Source: Schistocephalus solidus (taxonomy: Eukaryota; Platyhelminthes; Cestoda; Diphyllobothriidea; Diphyllobothriidae). Taken from it: a DNA stretch of 64,000 nucleotides. A program made the position numbers and the translations under genes. The notes under the pieces are model-generated. The model did not search any database, was not told the origin of the DNA, and was given only the letters and a program-made list of their open reading frames with translations. Within the stretch, counting starts at the first letter, position 1, and the number at the start of each line of letters is the position of its first letter. Positions 1-10,559 of the stretch are shown here, piece after piece. Location: assembly GCA_017591395.1 (NCBI GenBank), contig WEDG01002530.1, positions 1 through 64,000 on the forward strand, read 5' to 3'.

Positions 1-660
1 TAAAAGACTATCAGGGAAACAGGTTAACTGATAACTCTGATAAGACCAGCCTCTTATCCAAGTTCTCTATATCAGTGTAGACAGAGGAACCACCTTTTGA
101 CGAGGAAGAATACTATATTACTGCGACATCTACAAACAAATAAGCAAGTGTCGTTCCGAATGGACACAGTAAGAAAAACTCTGAAACAGCTACAGCCCAC
201 TAAATCACTTGGCCCAGATGGTATATCCGTAAAAGTTCTCAATGAACTCACTGACCAGCTGGCCTCTCCGCTCTCCAAGATATTTGTAAGTTCGATGGAG
301 GAGGGGGTCTGCCTACCGAGTGGAAGATAGCCAACATAACCTTCATCTATAAAGGAGGGGAGAAGAAATCACCAAACAGTTTCCAATCAGTCAGCCTCGC
401 AAGTATCTGTTGCAAATGATGAAGAAGATAAAAACAGAACTGATGAGGCATATTGAAGATAATAACTTACTAAGTTCATATCAACATGGATTTCATAGTG
501 GTCGATCCTGCATCACAAACCTGTTCACATCCATGGAAAGTTGGACAAAATAATTAGAAATGGGTTTGTCAGTCGATGCGGTCTACATTGACTTTAGCAA
601 AGCCTTTGACAGGGTTCCACACAGACGTCTGATCTTTAAGCTGCGTCAAAAAGTGCGTCG
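1..660 (+). pseudogene. Decayed non-LTR retrotransposon RT fragment (LINE A)
   Basis: This is a remnant of the fingers and start of the palm of a non-LTR reverse transcriptase. The sequence shows, in broken frames, a connector with TEEPPFDEEEYY, then QLQPTKSLGPDGIS (the 'K-SxGPDGI' block that opens LINE RT domains), then KIANITFIYKGGEKKSPNSFQ, and at 480-650 a QHGF-GRSC block followed by VYIDFSKAFDRVPH, which carries the first catalytic aspartate (motif A). Stop codons and frame changes near 330, 420 and 550 break it, and the FADD block is absent, so it cannot be active. The blocks resemble those of the copies at 2290-3815 and 10560-13165, so it is probably the same Jockey/CR1-like group. The left end is cut by the window edge. 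Confidence 0.8.
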
Positions 661-2289
661 AAAGTGTATGAGCTCATTACAGGTGGGTTATAACATCTCT
701 TTTAAATCTTGATCTATGTAGAAATCTACGTTAAGTGGAATGGCGGCGGTCGCCTTAACCTATATGAATTTGAGGCCGCATTTATAAGGCGCCTTAAAAG
801 GTCCCTCGACGCCGCCAGCAAGAGGGCACAAAGGCATGCAGCCGAATTCACCTTTAATGGTTGGTTGATTTACTTTCTTATAAATACACTATCTATTTTT
901 AAACAGCAGCCCTGCAATTGCCACCTCCACTCCTATCCCACCTGATGAAAACCCACCTACCCCATGATTTAACGCATCCAATAACCCCATATTGTACATA
1001 TTCCAAACTATTGACTATTTTGGTAGATATATTATTTTGCACGTTTTATTATAAAAATTTTTATAAGTTCCCATCAGATGTGTGTTTACATTTTATTTAC
1101 AAAACGCGAGGAATGGAAAAATGCGACTGCAGTGGCGTATACCTGAGCTATATAGGATGGGAAATGATGGTTACGTAGTAGGCGGACGCAGTAAAGTAAT
1201 TGGATTGGGCAAGCCGTATAAATTCGTTTTCGATGGGAGGTTGTGCAGGAAATAACTTAACCTCTTTCGCCTATTTCGACAAATGTCGACATGTCGACAT
1301 TAGACCTATATCGACAGAAGATTCAAAATCTATATACAGTCGATATACTTATGTCGACATGTCGATATCAGTGCGATATACGACGGATGTAGACATGCTA
1401 TTAGGGCATTAGAAATAGTCAAACCCTACTAGAATTTAAAATAAAAATCAAACAATATCTGTTAAATAATACCACAATAACAACACTCATAGTTATTTTT
1501 TTCAACTCAGTTCTTTAACATAAAATTCGGACCGAAAGGGCGCTGATAACGCCAACTTCGGGCATCACGCATTTTACGACGTGGTGGTTTCTATCGGCGA
1601 TCGCTACTTCAATTCCGAGTCATCCCGTTGAGTTGCCTTATGTGCACCTAGAAGTCAAGCAAATCCAAACGTACTTTGCGTGCGCTTCCGATAACGACGA
1701 TAGCCATTTCAGGCCAGAAGATCCCGCGAGTAGTTAGTTGACGTCCTTTTTATGTACCTCCTTCGACGACCTGCAATGCACACAGAGATGAAGAGTTTAA
1801 TCATCTGGTTATGTTGTACACCTTCTGCTTATGGGTGGTTAGTGGCCTACAAGACTCATAAATACCTATCCTCTGGCTAGGCGCAAGGGTCTCTTAATTT
1901 AATGATTTATATATCCATTATCTAAAAAGCAGCTTTTTTCTATTGTTAAAACTTATTAAAAAATTTATGATAATTTTACATTTTCAAATATTTTTGGGTA
2001 GCATCTTTATTTATATATATAATTTCATGATTGTTAAACAAATTGCTTTAAAATTAACTTGTGAAACTTATTATTTTTTTATCTTAGTCTGTTAGTAGTA
2101 TTGTTCTTCCGTTTTTAACATCGTTTATGCTCTACGTAATTCGAATGCACAACGAGCCGCACGCCTAGGTTTTCATATAGCTTTATGAAACGAATGGTAC
2201 TAGCTGTTTCCACACAGCTAGATCAAACATAATCAACACTATGTTACATAATACAAATATGAAGACTGTAGGACTGTATTGAAAGTTTC
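661..2289. other. Intergenic, no gene seen
   Basis: No coding frame with recognisable content. The only structure is the cluster of TCGACA/TCGATA motifs described separately. From about 1900 to 2110 the sequence is very AT-rich. Confidence 0.6.
1264..1396. repeat. Cluster of TCGACA/TCGATA motifs with a 20-bp perfect palindrome
   Basis: Within about 130 bp the motif tcgac/tcgat occurs about eight times, mostly as atgtcgacat or its degenerate tcgata form. Positions 1282-1301 form a perfect 20-bp palindrome, and 1350-1369 is a second imperfect version. This may be a decayed short-period satellite or a clustered protein-binding site; function unknown. Confidence 0.6.
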
Positions 2290-3815
2290 TTATTCAATTC
2301 AATTCAATTCAATTTATTGAGGGAAATAGGCATGGGCCTTTGAGTACCCTATTTGTAACGTAAAATTTAGTGCGGTATACAGAGAAACCATGTGGGTTGC
2401 AAAGGTACAAAAGGCGGTCATAAAATATGACAAGTGGTGCACGACTCTCGAGGGTTAAGATAAATGCCTCATCGCTCAGGCTCGTTGCGGAACATAAAAC
2501 TGTCAAGGTTTCTTTTAAAGCTTTCCAGCGATGGTGACATCACAACGTCTTCAGGGAGGGCATTCCATGGTTTAAATACTCTGACAGAGAAGGAGAACTT
2601 GCGCACATCCAGTCTCGCCTGCTGGACACGCAGTTTCAATGGGTGACCTCGGAGATGGGTCGTGGTGGCAAATTCAAAGAAGTCCGAGAATTCCAGGCAA
2701 CAATCCAATCCCTTCACAATGCGGAATGTCTGCAGGAGATCACCACGCATTTGCCTATAACTCAAAGGGAACAGATTAAGATTCATTAGGCGGGTTGGAT
2801 ATGGCAAGGAGCTTTGACTTCTAACCATTTTTGGTGGCTTTCCTCTGGACTCTTTCGAGGCAGTTCTGATCTTGAACTGTCCAGGGTTTCCAGGCGTGCA
2901 TAGCATATTCCAAATGTGGCCTAATGAATGTTCCAAAGGTCTTAGCAAAAGATATTCATCGAAATCCAAAAAGGCTCGTCTGATGGCATGCAACACCGAA
3001 ATTGCCCTCTTCACCACTTTCGAGCAGTGAGACGATGGTTTTAGGGTGGTGGTCATCAGCACACCAAGGTCCTTTTGGGTTTCCACGTCTTTTAAAGGCT
3101 TCACCGTTGAGAAAGTAACTTCTACTTTCGGCAGATCCAGACGGGTTGCCTAAGCGAAGTATTGTACACTTATCGACGTTGAACCGCAAAAGCCAATGAT
3201 TCGACCACTCCTCCAACCGAGTTAGGTTGTTCTGCAGTTTATCTTCGTCAGCAGGGCTCTGGATTACATTCCAGATTTTAATGTCATCGGCAAACATTGC
3301 TGCTTCACAGTCGAGATTCCTGACACAATCGTTCACGTATATTAAAAACAGTATTGGCCCTAGTACTGAACCCTGAGGAACCCCACTCTCGACCGCAGCA
3401 GAACTTGACCTCTCTTGGCCGATGCACACAACCTGGCGCCGACCCACGAGGAAGTTTTTGATCCACTTGAGGAGGTTACCTCTGATTCCAATTCTTTCTA
3501 GCTTGTAAAGCAGTCTCTCGTGCGGCACAGTATCGAAGGCCTTTTGAAAGTCAATGAAGGCAATGTGAACCGCGTGTCTATCTTCAAGTGCTTGGGTCCA
3601 CCTCTGGAGCGAATACAGCAAATTCGTTGTGCATGATCTTCCTTTTCTGAACCCGTGTTGACAGCTTGATAACAAATTATGAGTCTAGGAATTTCACCAA
3701 TTCGCTCTTGATGATCCTTTCCATAATCTTGCCAAGGATGCATGTTAAGCTTATGGGCCTGTAGTTTAATCTCTTCCAGCTCTTATCTATTTTCACCTTT
3801 TTTAGCAATCAGTCA
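2290..3815 (-). pseudogene. Non-LTR retrotransposon RT, 3' half (LINE B)
   Basis: Minus-strand copy of a Jockey/CR1-like LINE, reading from 3815 down to 2290. In order it shows YRPISLTCILGKIMERIIKS (RT fingers), QHGFRKGRSC, AFIDFQKAFDTVPHERL (motif A Asp), SGVPQGSVLGPILFLIYVND (motif B) and AMFADDIKIW with the catalytic FADD pair, then the thumb and the conserved C-terminal tail ending near WNALPEDVV. It is among the best-kept copies: one open stretch covers 3675-2956, then a frame change around 3050 leads into the C-terminal part ending at 2469. Another break lies near 3680. No endonuclease domain is present, so the copy is 5' truncated. The 3' end carries AATAAA and a pentanucleotide tail, given separately. 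Confidence 0.9.
2293..2318 (-). repeat. LINE B 3' terminus: AATAAA plus four TTGAA repeats
   Basis: On the minus strand AATAAA (2318-2313) is followed directly by four TTGAA units (2312-2293), the end of the element. Non-LTR elements of the CR1/Jockey type often end in short tandem repeats rather than poly(A). Confidence 0.75.
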
Positions 3816-4379
3816 ACTAAGTCTAATAAGTCGGCAGACCCCACACCGGAATCGACTGCGCTCGCATCTGATTGGAAGTACCTATCCCTTCGAATCGACC
3901 GCAGACGTTTCTACCTCTGTCGAATGAATACTCTCGAACGTTAATAACAGACTAGTCTTGACTCTAACCATTCTTACCCTGATACATTCATCCCCATTCT
4001 GTAAAGCTGTTTTAACTTCAAATTTTGCTATTTCGAAGCCTTGGAAAACAGGTTTTCTTTACTTAAAACAAACTCGTCATTTCGAACACTGCTATTTAAG
4101 CAAAAAAACGAACCAACGCTAAAGTGGTTAATGAAAAGAGGATTTTTATAGATTTTTTCGTGTGTTCTAAGGTATTGACGGCGCCAAGCAGTGCCAAATC
4201 AATAAACCTATTTATTTTTAATAGTTAGTGTTAGACTTCTAATAAACAGGTCACGAGTTTGAGCCTCTGGTAGCGCAAACCTAGGGTTGGGTATGACTTG
4301 CTGATGGAGTTCTAACCTTCTTAGTGTCGCTACATTAGTTTTGGGCCTGTAAGGCTGCCGCAACCTCTAATTTTTGAAG
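3816..4379. other. Intergenic, no gene seen
   Basis: No recognisable coding sequence or repeat. It may hold unrecognisable 5' sequence of the LINE to its left. Confidence 0.5.
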
Positions 4380-4970
4380 GTTGCCCTATGATTGAATGTT
4401 CCTCCATCAAGGACTTGGGCTTAAGCTACACCAATAAATTAGATCTTTCGCCTCATACCAATAGAACTACGGCCAAGGCTGCTCAGATTTGTGGCTTTAT
4501 TTCTTATAATCAAGCCGTTGAAAAATTTAAAATTTCCAAAGACATTTCACAAAAAGACTCCTGTTTCCGACTCTTTCAACTACTTCCTGCTCAACAAGAT
4601 GCCAGCTAACGAAGCTAAAATTTATTTGGCTTTTGTCTCCTTTTCGGACTAAAAAATAGCTCAACTCTCCCAAGCTTTCTGTCATTTCCCCCTTTAGTCT
4701 TCCTTACAACCTAAGAAATGCTGCACTAATTATACCTCCCCTGTATCCTCCACGTGTAAAGGCTCTCTCTTCTTTGCTTCTCGGTATAGTTTTCTTTGGA
4801 ATAACTTGCCAATTGAAATTAGGTCGTTAACTATTCTATCTGCATTCAAGCGAAGACTGCACATTTATCTTAACACTGATTCTATCAACCTTTTATTTTC
4901 CTCATCGTTTCACAGTAGCTTTCCCAGGACTCGGAGAAAGGACCATCGGAAATCTAAGTGACCCTCTTGA
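4380..4970 (+). pseudogene. LINE C-terminal remnant (LINE C)
   Basis: Plus-strand remnant of the region after the RT domain of a non-LTR element. CSSIKDLGLSYTNKLDLSPH is the 'KDLGV' block that follows the RT thumb in Jockey/CR1-type ORF2 proteins, followed by AAQICGFISYN. After several stops the terminal block FLWNNLPIEIRSLTILSAFK appears around 4790-4860, matching the 'WNxLP' terminal motif of these proteins. It differs enough from copies B and F to be a different subfamily. No catalytic domain is left. Confidence 0.7.
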
Positions 4971-5549
4971 AACTATATTTTCGCTACCTCGAGTCCCCCA
5001 TGCACTATGATGTCTCCTTATATCACCGGTCATCCAAACGAGGAAGTAATACAGACGTACACACTCGGTGGTCCACAGTCTAAAATACTGATATTTCGTT
5101 GGATACTTACCATCATCAGAATGGAATTCTGGATCCTAAGATGCTGAAGACTTAAGTTCATTGACGAATTTTCGTGAGATTTTGTTTCATACGCCCAAGT
5201 GATCAAGAACGCATCACCTCGACGTTTCATTATCTCGTTCTGAAATGTTACTGCAGTATTACCCTAATCTACCACCTGACCTTATCTTCCTAAGCAGTTT
5301 TTCTTCTACCTTCTGTTCGAAAATGAAGGCCTATTGAACTCTGCCTCAGTTTTTAAGGTAGGAGTTTTTTTCACTGCCTATTTTTTTCTAGTTCACCATA
5401 AATTTCAAAACATCGCAAACTGTTGACCTAGCAGGCCAAGTTCTGTCTACATTATTAAGTATTTTTACATTTTATCTGCACACATTACCATAACTTTATT
5501 TCGTTATTAATGTTTGTTTAGACACTGCCTTGCCAGTGCTAACCAAAGA
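4971..5549. other. Intergenic, no gene seen
   Basis: No coding signal or repeat that I can support. Confidence 0.5.
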
Positions 5550-6730
5550 TAAATTCTAAAAGCCAGCTTTTCGACCATTATTTGTGTAGGTTTTTGTTTG
5601 CCTGCAAAAGGTCTTCATTAGTTGCAATTCAGATGATGCTCCAAAACTTGATATTATTGGCAAAGATGACCATATCACAATCCAGCTCAATGGTATAAGA
5701 GGGCGAAGAACGGGGCCTTGGGGAACACCACTCCCAACAACAACCTTCACCGACTGCTAGTCACCGACATGGACAGTTCAAAAGAGATCGAATAGGAAGC
5801 TTCCAATCCATTTAAGAGGAGTACCCCTAATAGGTGTTCGGTTGAGGTGCTGCAGGAGTCACTGATCGGCTACATTATGGAACACTTACTTAAATTCAAT
5901 ATAGACTACATGCAGTGTATCTCCTCTATAAATTGCCTTAATCCAGCGCTCCACATAATAGAGTAATTCCGTCGCGCAAGACCTATCTCTTTGGAATTCA
6001 TGCTGCATATCGGATATTAGTTAAGACTACTTTACGAAGCGTGTTAGTTCTCACCCAGTGATATTTTCGAAAATTTTGCAGCAGATTGAAGCGGGGCTGA
6101 TTGGTTTGTAATTCTTTGCGAAAAACGTTCTGCTACCTTTACCTAGCGATGTAATTTGAGCAAATTTCCCATCGACATTTAAATACCTGGCTTCGAATAA
6201 AAGCTCAAAAAGCATTCACTGGGGTTTGGGTAGTTTCCCAGTGAATTCCTTCCGTAATTTAGCCTGCATGTCACCTGGACGCGGAGATTTGACTCATAAT
6301 ATCACCAACAGCTCTTTTCAAACTGCTGTTTCAACAAAAGATAGAGTCGCAATCATTGGAGCCTCATCTAGGCCATAGACTGGAGGAGTAAATTCACTTT
6401 CACTCATAAAGGAAGAATTTAAAACAATGTGAATGGTGCTCAGCTTTTGCGCTAACTTACGGAATCTCTTTATCTTCGGTAGTCTTCAGTTCCACTGTTC
6501 CGCATGTCTCTACTTATGTGTCATTGTAGAGAAACTTCGGATTTTCCCTTTCATAGCCCAGTAGGTCGTATTCGAAATCATTCCGTGTCCTGAAGATAAA
6601 CCACCTCAGTGGGTTTCTATGCACTTTGAGTGCGTTTACATACACAGGATTTACGTCAGCGAGTGAATTCCTCCGTAACATCCGCTTTTTATTCACTTCT
6701 CTTTTCAAAGACTGAGGCAGCCATTAAGAT
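5550..6730 (-). pseudogene. Heavily decayed LINE RT (LINE D)
   Basis: Minus-strand relative of the element at 10560-13165. Reading from 6730 down: a connector with EVNKKRMLRRNSLADV (compare EVNKKRILWKKSRT in the other copy), then YKPISPASICCKIFENITG (RT fingers) around 6115-6055, MQHEFQRDRSCATELLYYVE around 6010-5950, VVYIEFK (a decayed motif A) around 5905, and SGVPQGPVLRPL (motif B) around 5730. Stops and frameshifts occur in every block and FADD is not readable. Sequence up to about 7500 may be its endonuclease part, but I cannot identify it. Confidence 0.7.
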
Positions 6731-7519
6731 CTATCGGTATACCTCTTCCATGAGATCAGGTAGTGGTTTCTGAGGAGAATATGCAATACCTAGTTGGAAA
6801 ATTTACACTCCTCCCTTCTACTGCCGGAAAATGTTGATACCCAGTTCAAATTGGTGAGTTCATCCTTCATTTGATCGAAGCCATCATGCTAAATATTTCT
6901 TTTAAATATGACGGGCTCTTCAGGCACCGAAAAAGATTAAATAGTCCTTTGAAGTAAGATTTAATCCAGCAGACACAGTGGAGGTACATATTGCACCTCA
7001 TCATCACTATGCAGCGATTGCTTGAGCATTAGGCCAAGGCAGTTTGACGACTGCTCTTCACGCACCCTCACGGACAATAAGACACGTTGAGTAACGAATG
7101 ACCTGATTGCAATGCCAAATAAACGTCAGTATAATGCTAGTTCTGAATTGTGTTCGTATATTAGGTGACAAGTTTGAGTAGGTCATTTTTTCCGACGTAA
7201 ATTGGAAATTTCCCGTGAGAATGCTACTACAGGCTTTCACTAGATGTAATTTTCAGATGGTTCGATTTTTGTCCCTCAAAACAAACACATCGGAAACAAG
7301 ACGATCAGAATGATGAATTGTCCGAGCATCATGTCCACCAAACGCTTGTCAAAAGATAACTTCAGGCAGATTGCAAAAACTTCTCCTCATTCAATATTTT
7401 TACATTCAAGTTGATCACTGTCAAGTATTCAGGACAAGAAGTAAGTCTTTCAATCTGCTTTCGTGAATAAGTATCATATACGTTGAAATTCTTGGCGGTC
7501 AATACTTCTCAAAACTCAG
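6731..7519. other. Intergenic or unrecognisable LINE 5' sequence
   Basis: Between two retrotransposon copies in opposite orientation. No conserved block is readable on either strand. Confidence 0.4.
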
Positions 7520-9350
7520 GAGTCCCGATAAATGTATAGTGAAATAGTGCAGGACGCCTGGATGATCCGAAAGGCTGAGGAAATCCAGGTGCATGCGGAC
7601 CGCAATGAAATGAAAAACTTTATCAAAGCCATCAAGACTACCTACGGCCCATGTATCAAGGGGACCGCACTGATGCTCAGCTCTGATGGCACAACACTGC
7701 TGGCAGAGTAATCGCAAATTCTGAAGTGCTGGGCCACGCATTTCAGAATTGTCCTTAATTGCTCATCAGCCATCTCAGATGCTGCCATTGGCCGGCTCCC
7801 TCATGTGGACACGAACAATGACCTGGATCTCCCGCCTTCCCTACCAGAAACCAGCCGGGCCGTGCAGCAGATTTCCAGCGGTAAAGCACCGGGATCTGAC
7901 GCAATCCCACCGAAAGGCTACAAGGACGGTGGGCCCCGGCTGATGGCAGAACTCACAACACTCTTCCAGGAGATGTGGCGCCAAGGACAAGTTCCTCAGG
8001 ATGTAAAAGACACGACCATCGTCCATCTCTAAAAACGAAAGGGGAACCGGCAACTCTGTGATAATCACAGAGGCATCTCGTTGCTCAACATCGCTGGGAA
8101 GATCTTCGCCCATATCCTTCTCAATCGTCTGAACGGTCACCTAGAGCAGGGCATGCTCCCGGAAAGCCAATGTGGCTTCCGCCGACACCGCGGGACAACC
8201 GATATGATCTTTGCCGCCCTCCAGCTACAAGAGAAGTGCCAGGAGATGCGAACTCACCTATACACTACCGTCTTGGATCTGATGAAAGCCTTTGACACGG
8301 TGAATCGCGATGGACTGTGGAAATTCATGCAGAAATTTGGCTGTCCTGAGCGGTTCACGCACATGTAGCCTCAGCTTCATGGCGGGATGACGGCGTGCGT
8401 CACTGACAACGGGATGGTATCCGAAGCATTCGCAGTGTCCAATGGAGTGAAGCAGGGCTGCGTATTGGCACCCACCCTCTTCAGCCTCATGTTCTCGGCT
8501 ATGCTGATGGACGCCTACCAGGATGAGCAGCCTGGGATCCGCATCGCCTATAGAACTGACGGACGCCTTCTCAACAGTTGGCGTATGCAGGATTCAACGC
8601 ATGTGTCCACGACTACAGTCCATGACTTGCCCTTCGCGGACGACTGTGCCCTTAACACCGTGACGGAGGAGGACATGCAAAGGAGTATGGACCTCTTCAC
8701 TTAGGCTGCGCCGCTTTTGGATTAACAATCAGTACAGCCAAAACGGTTGTCATGCAACAGCTGCCGCTCAGCGCTGCTTCGCTTATCTAGGAAGCACGCT
8801 GTCCCGCAACTCGAAAATCAATGACTAGGTTGCCCAACGGATCTCCAAAGCCAGTCAGGCCTACGGCCGAGTGCAGGCCTCCGTGTGGAATTGCCACGGT
8901 ATTCATCTGAACACCAATCTGAAGATGCACAAGGCCGTCGTCTTGACGACACTCCTTTACAGAGCGAAGACTTGGACCGTCTACTCAAACCAAGCCAGGA
9001 AGCTGAATCACTTTCATCTCAGCTGCCTCCGCAGAATACTGAAGCTGAGATGGCAAGACAGGACCCCGGACACGGAAGTCCTGGAGTGGACCGAAATCCT
9101 CAGAATCCACGCCATGCTGAGTCAAGTGCAACTGCGATGGAGCGGCCACCTGGTAAAAATGGACGACGAGCGACCACCTTAACGACTTTTCTACAGCGAT
9201 GTCGCTACGGGGGCTCATCGAAAGGAAGGTTTTAAACGACGCTACAAGGACACTTTGAACATATCGCTAAAGCAACTGCAAATCAACTCGGTGGCCAGGG
9301 AGGACCTGGCACTGGATAGTATGGCATAGAGAAGATCCATCAGTGCCTTT
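7520..9350 (+). pseudogene. Non-LTR retrotransposon RT, second family (LINE E)
   Basis: Plus-strand copy of a LINE family distinct from A, B, D and F. It starts inside the endonuclease-RT linker (KAEEIQVHADRNEMKNFIKA, then the IKGTALMLSSDGTTLLAE block), continues with QISSGKAPGSDAIP, then KRKGNRQLCDNHRGISLLNI, SQCGFRRHRGTTDMIF, VLDLMKAFDTVN (motif A), NGVKQGCVLAPTLFSLMF (motif B) and LPFADDCALN with the catalytic FADD pair near 8640. The C-terminal part (8870-9235) reads in alternating frames. Stop codons near 7710, 8030, 8368 and 8702 and several frameshifts inactivate it, but most blocks are intact, so decay is moderate. The 34480-35540 fragment belongs to the same family. Confidence 0.9.
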
Positions 9351-10030
9351 TCCCCACTATAAAAATCTGAGGCACTTGAAACTATCACGGTGCGCTAAAA
9401 GCCGTGGCTTGGAAGGTTGCCAACTGAGAGGATAAATCGGACCGCATGGTTAGCCCAATGTGTGTTTTGTGTGGAGTGGTTGACTGGTGGTCTGAAGGTC
9501 AGGCTGCGATGGCTCCTTCTTAACGTGACCTCTGGCTATCTCACACATGTGAGATCTAAGCCGTTCAAACCCCTGTTGTGTGAAATCCTGGTTTTCGTTT
9601 TTGTGGGGGCAGGTCGTGTACGTAGTACACTTAGACGACGTCACCAGCAGCTGCGCCCAATTCCGCATCGGACAACTGACCGACTCGGACAGTGGTTTGA
9701 CTGTGGGGGTGGGGAAGAGAGTAAGGTCAACGGCTCAGCGCATGTTCCGCACTATAAAAAATCTGACGCGCTTGAAACTATCACGGTGCGCTAAAAGCTG
9801 TGGCTTTGAATGTTGCCAACTGACGATATAAATCGGATCACGTGGTCAGCCCAAGGTGTTTTTGTATGTAGTGGCTGACTGGCGGACTGAGAGTCAGGCT
9901 GCAATGGCTCCTTCTTAATGTGGCCTTTATAGCACTCTCACTCCGTGGGATCCGAGCCAGGTTTGTTGGTACGCCCAGGAGCGGCTCCGGCCGCGCCAGC
10001 CCCCCTGCACCTTCTCTTTTCTCTGGTCTT
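9346..10030 (+). repeat. 394-bp direct duplication of a dispersed repeat
   Basis: The block containing cactataaaaa, cttgaaactatcacggtgcg and ctaaaagc.gtggctt occurs at 9354-9420 and again at 9748-9814, an offset of 394 bp; similarity continues through ggctgcgatggctccttctt (9502) and ggctgcaatggctccttctt (9896). A third, more diverged copy lies at 56060-56300 (+), and the 9925-10010 portion recurs on the opposite strand at 40540-40640. No coding function is visible. The left end abuts the tail of LINE E. Confidence 0.75.
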
Positions 10031-10559
10031 CTTGACAATGTAATGTCACTGGGCTCGGGTGGGGCAGGAGGAGAGAGTGCGGTAGTTGCAGCGCAAGGCT
10101 ACTATCACTTTAAGCTAAATCACGCGCAAGTCACTGTCCCTGCATCACCCTTCCGTGGAGCATACGGTGGACATCGTCAAAATCGACGGTCGAATTATTT
10201 TATAGTGACTTAGACTTCTTCAGTATGCATGCGAACTTTTATGTTTGTTTAACTGAATTTACCGTTATGGTGGACGTTTCTGAAAGTGAGGAATAACTTA
10301 GAGGGTGCAATTTAGAAAAAATTCGAAGTCGAGTTTTTCACAATTTTGGTAAAGAAATTCATCCTGAAGATAACGAATGCCTGTCAGCTTACAGAAGAGC
10401 AATGGGATAAGCAAATGACCTTTTTTTTTCAATTGCTCTAAGAACTGGTTACGTGACAGAGCATTGTGGCCGTGGTTGAACTCCAACGTGGGCTGAAGGA
10501 ATGCGTTCAAATAACGGCCTGAAGCCTTTATGCTTTATAAGCCATTGAAGTCCAATACC

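Noticed and set aside
7841..8140. Minus-strand frame over LINE E
   Set aside because: Antisense of conserved RT blocks; no independent evidence.
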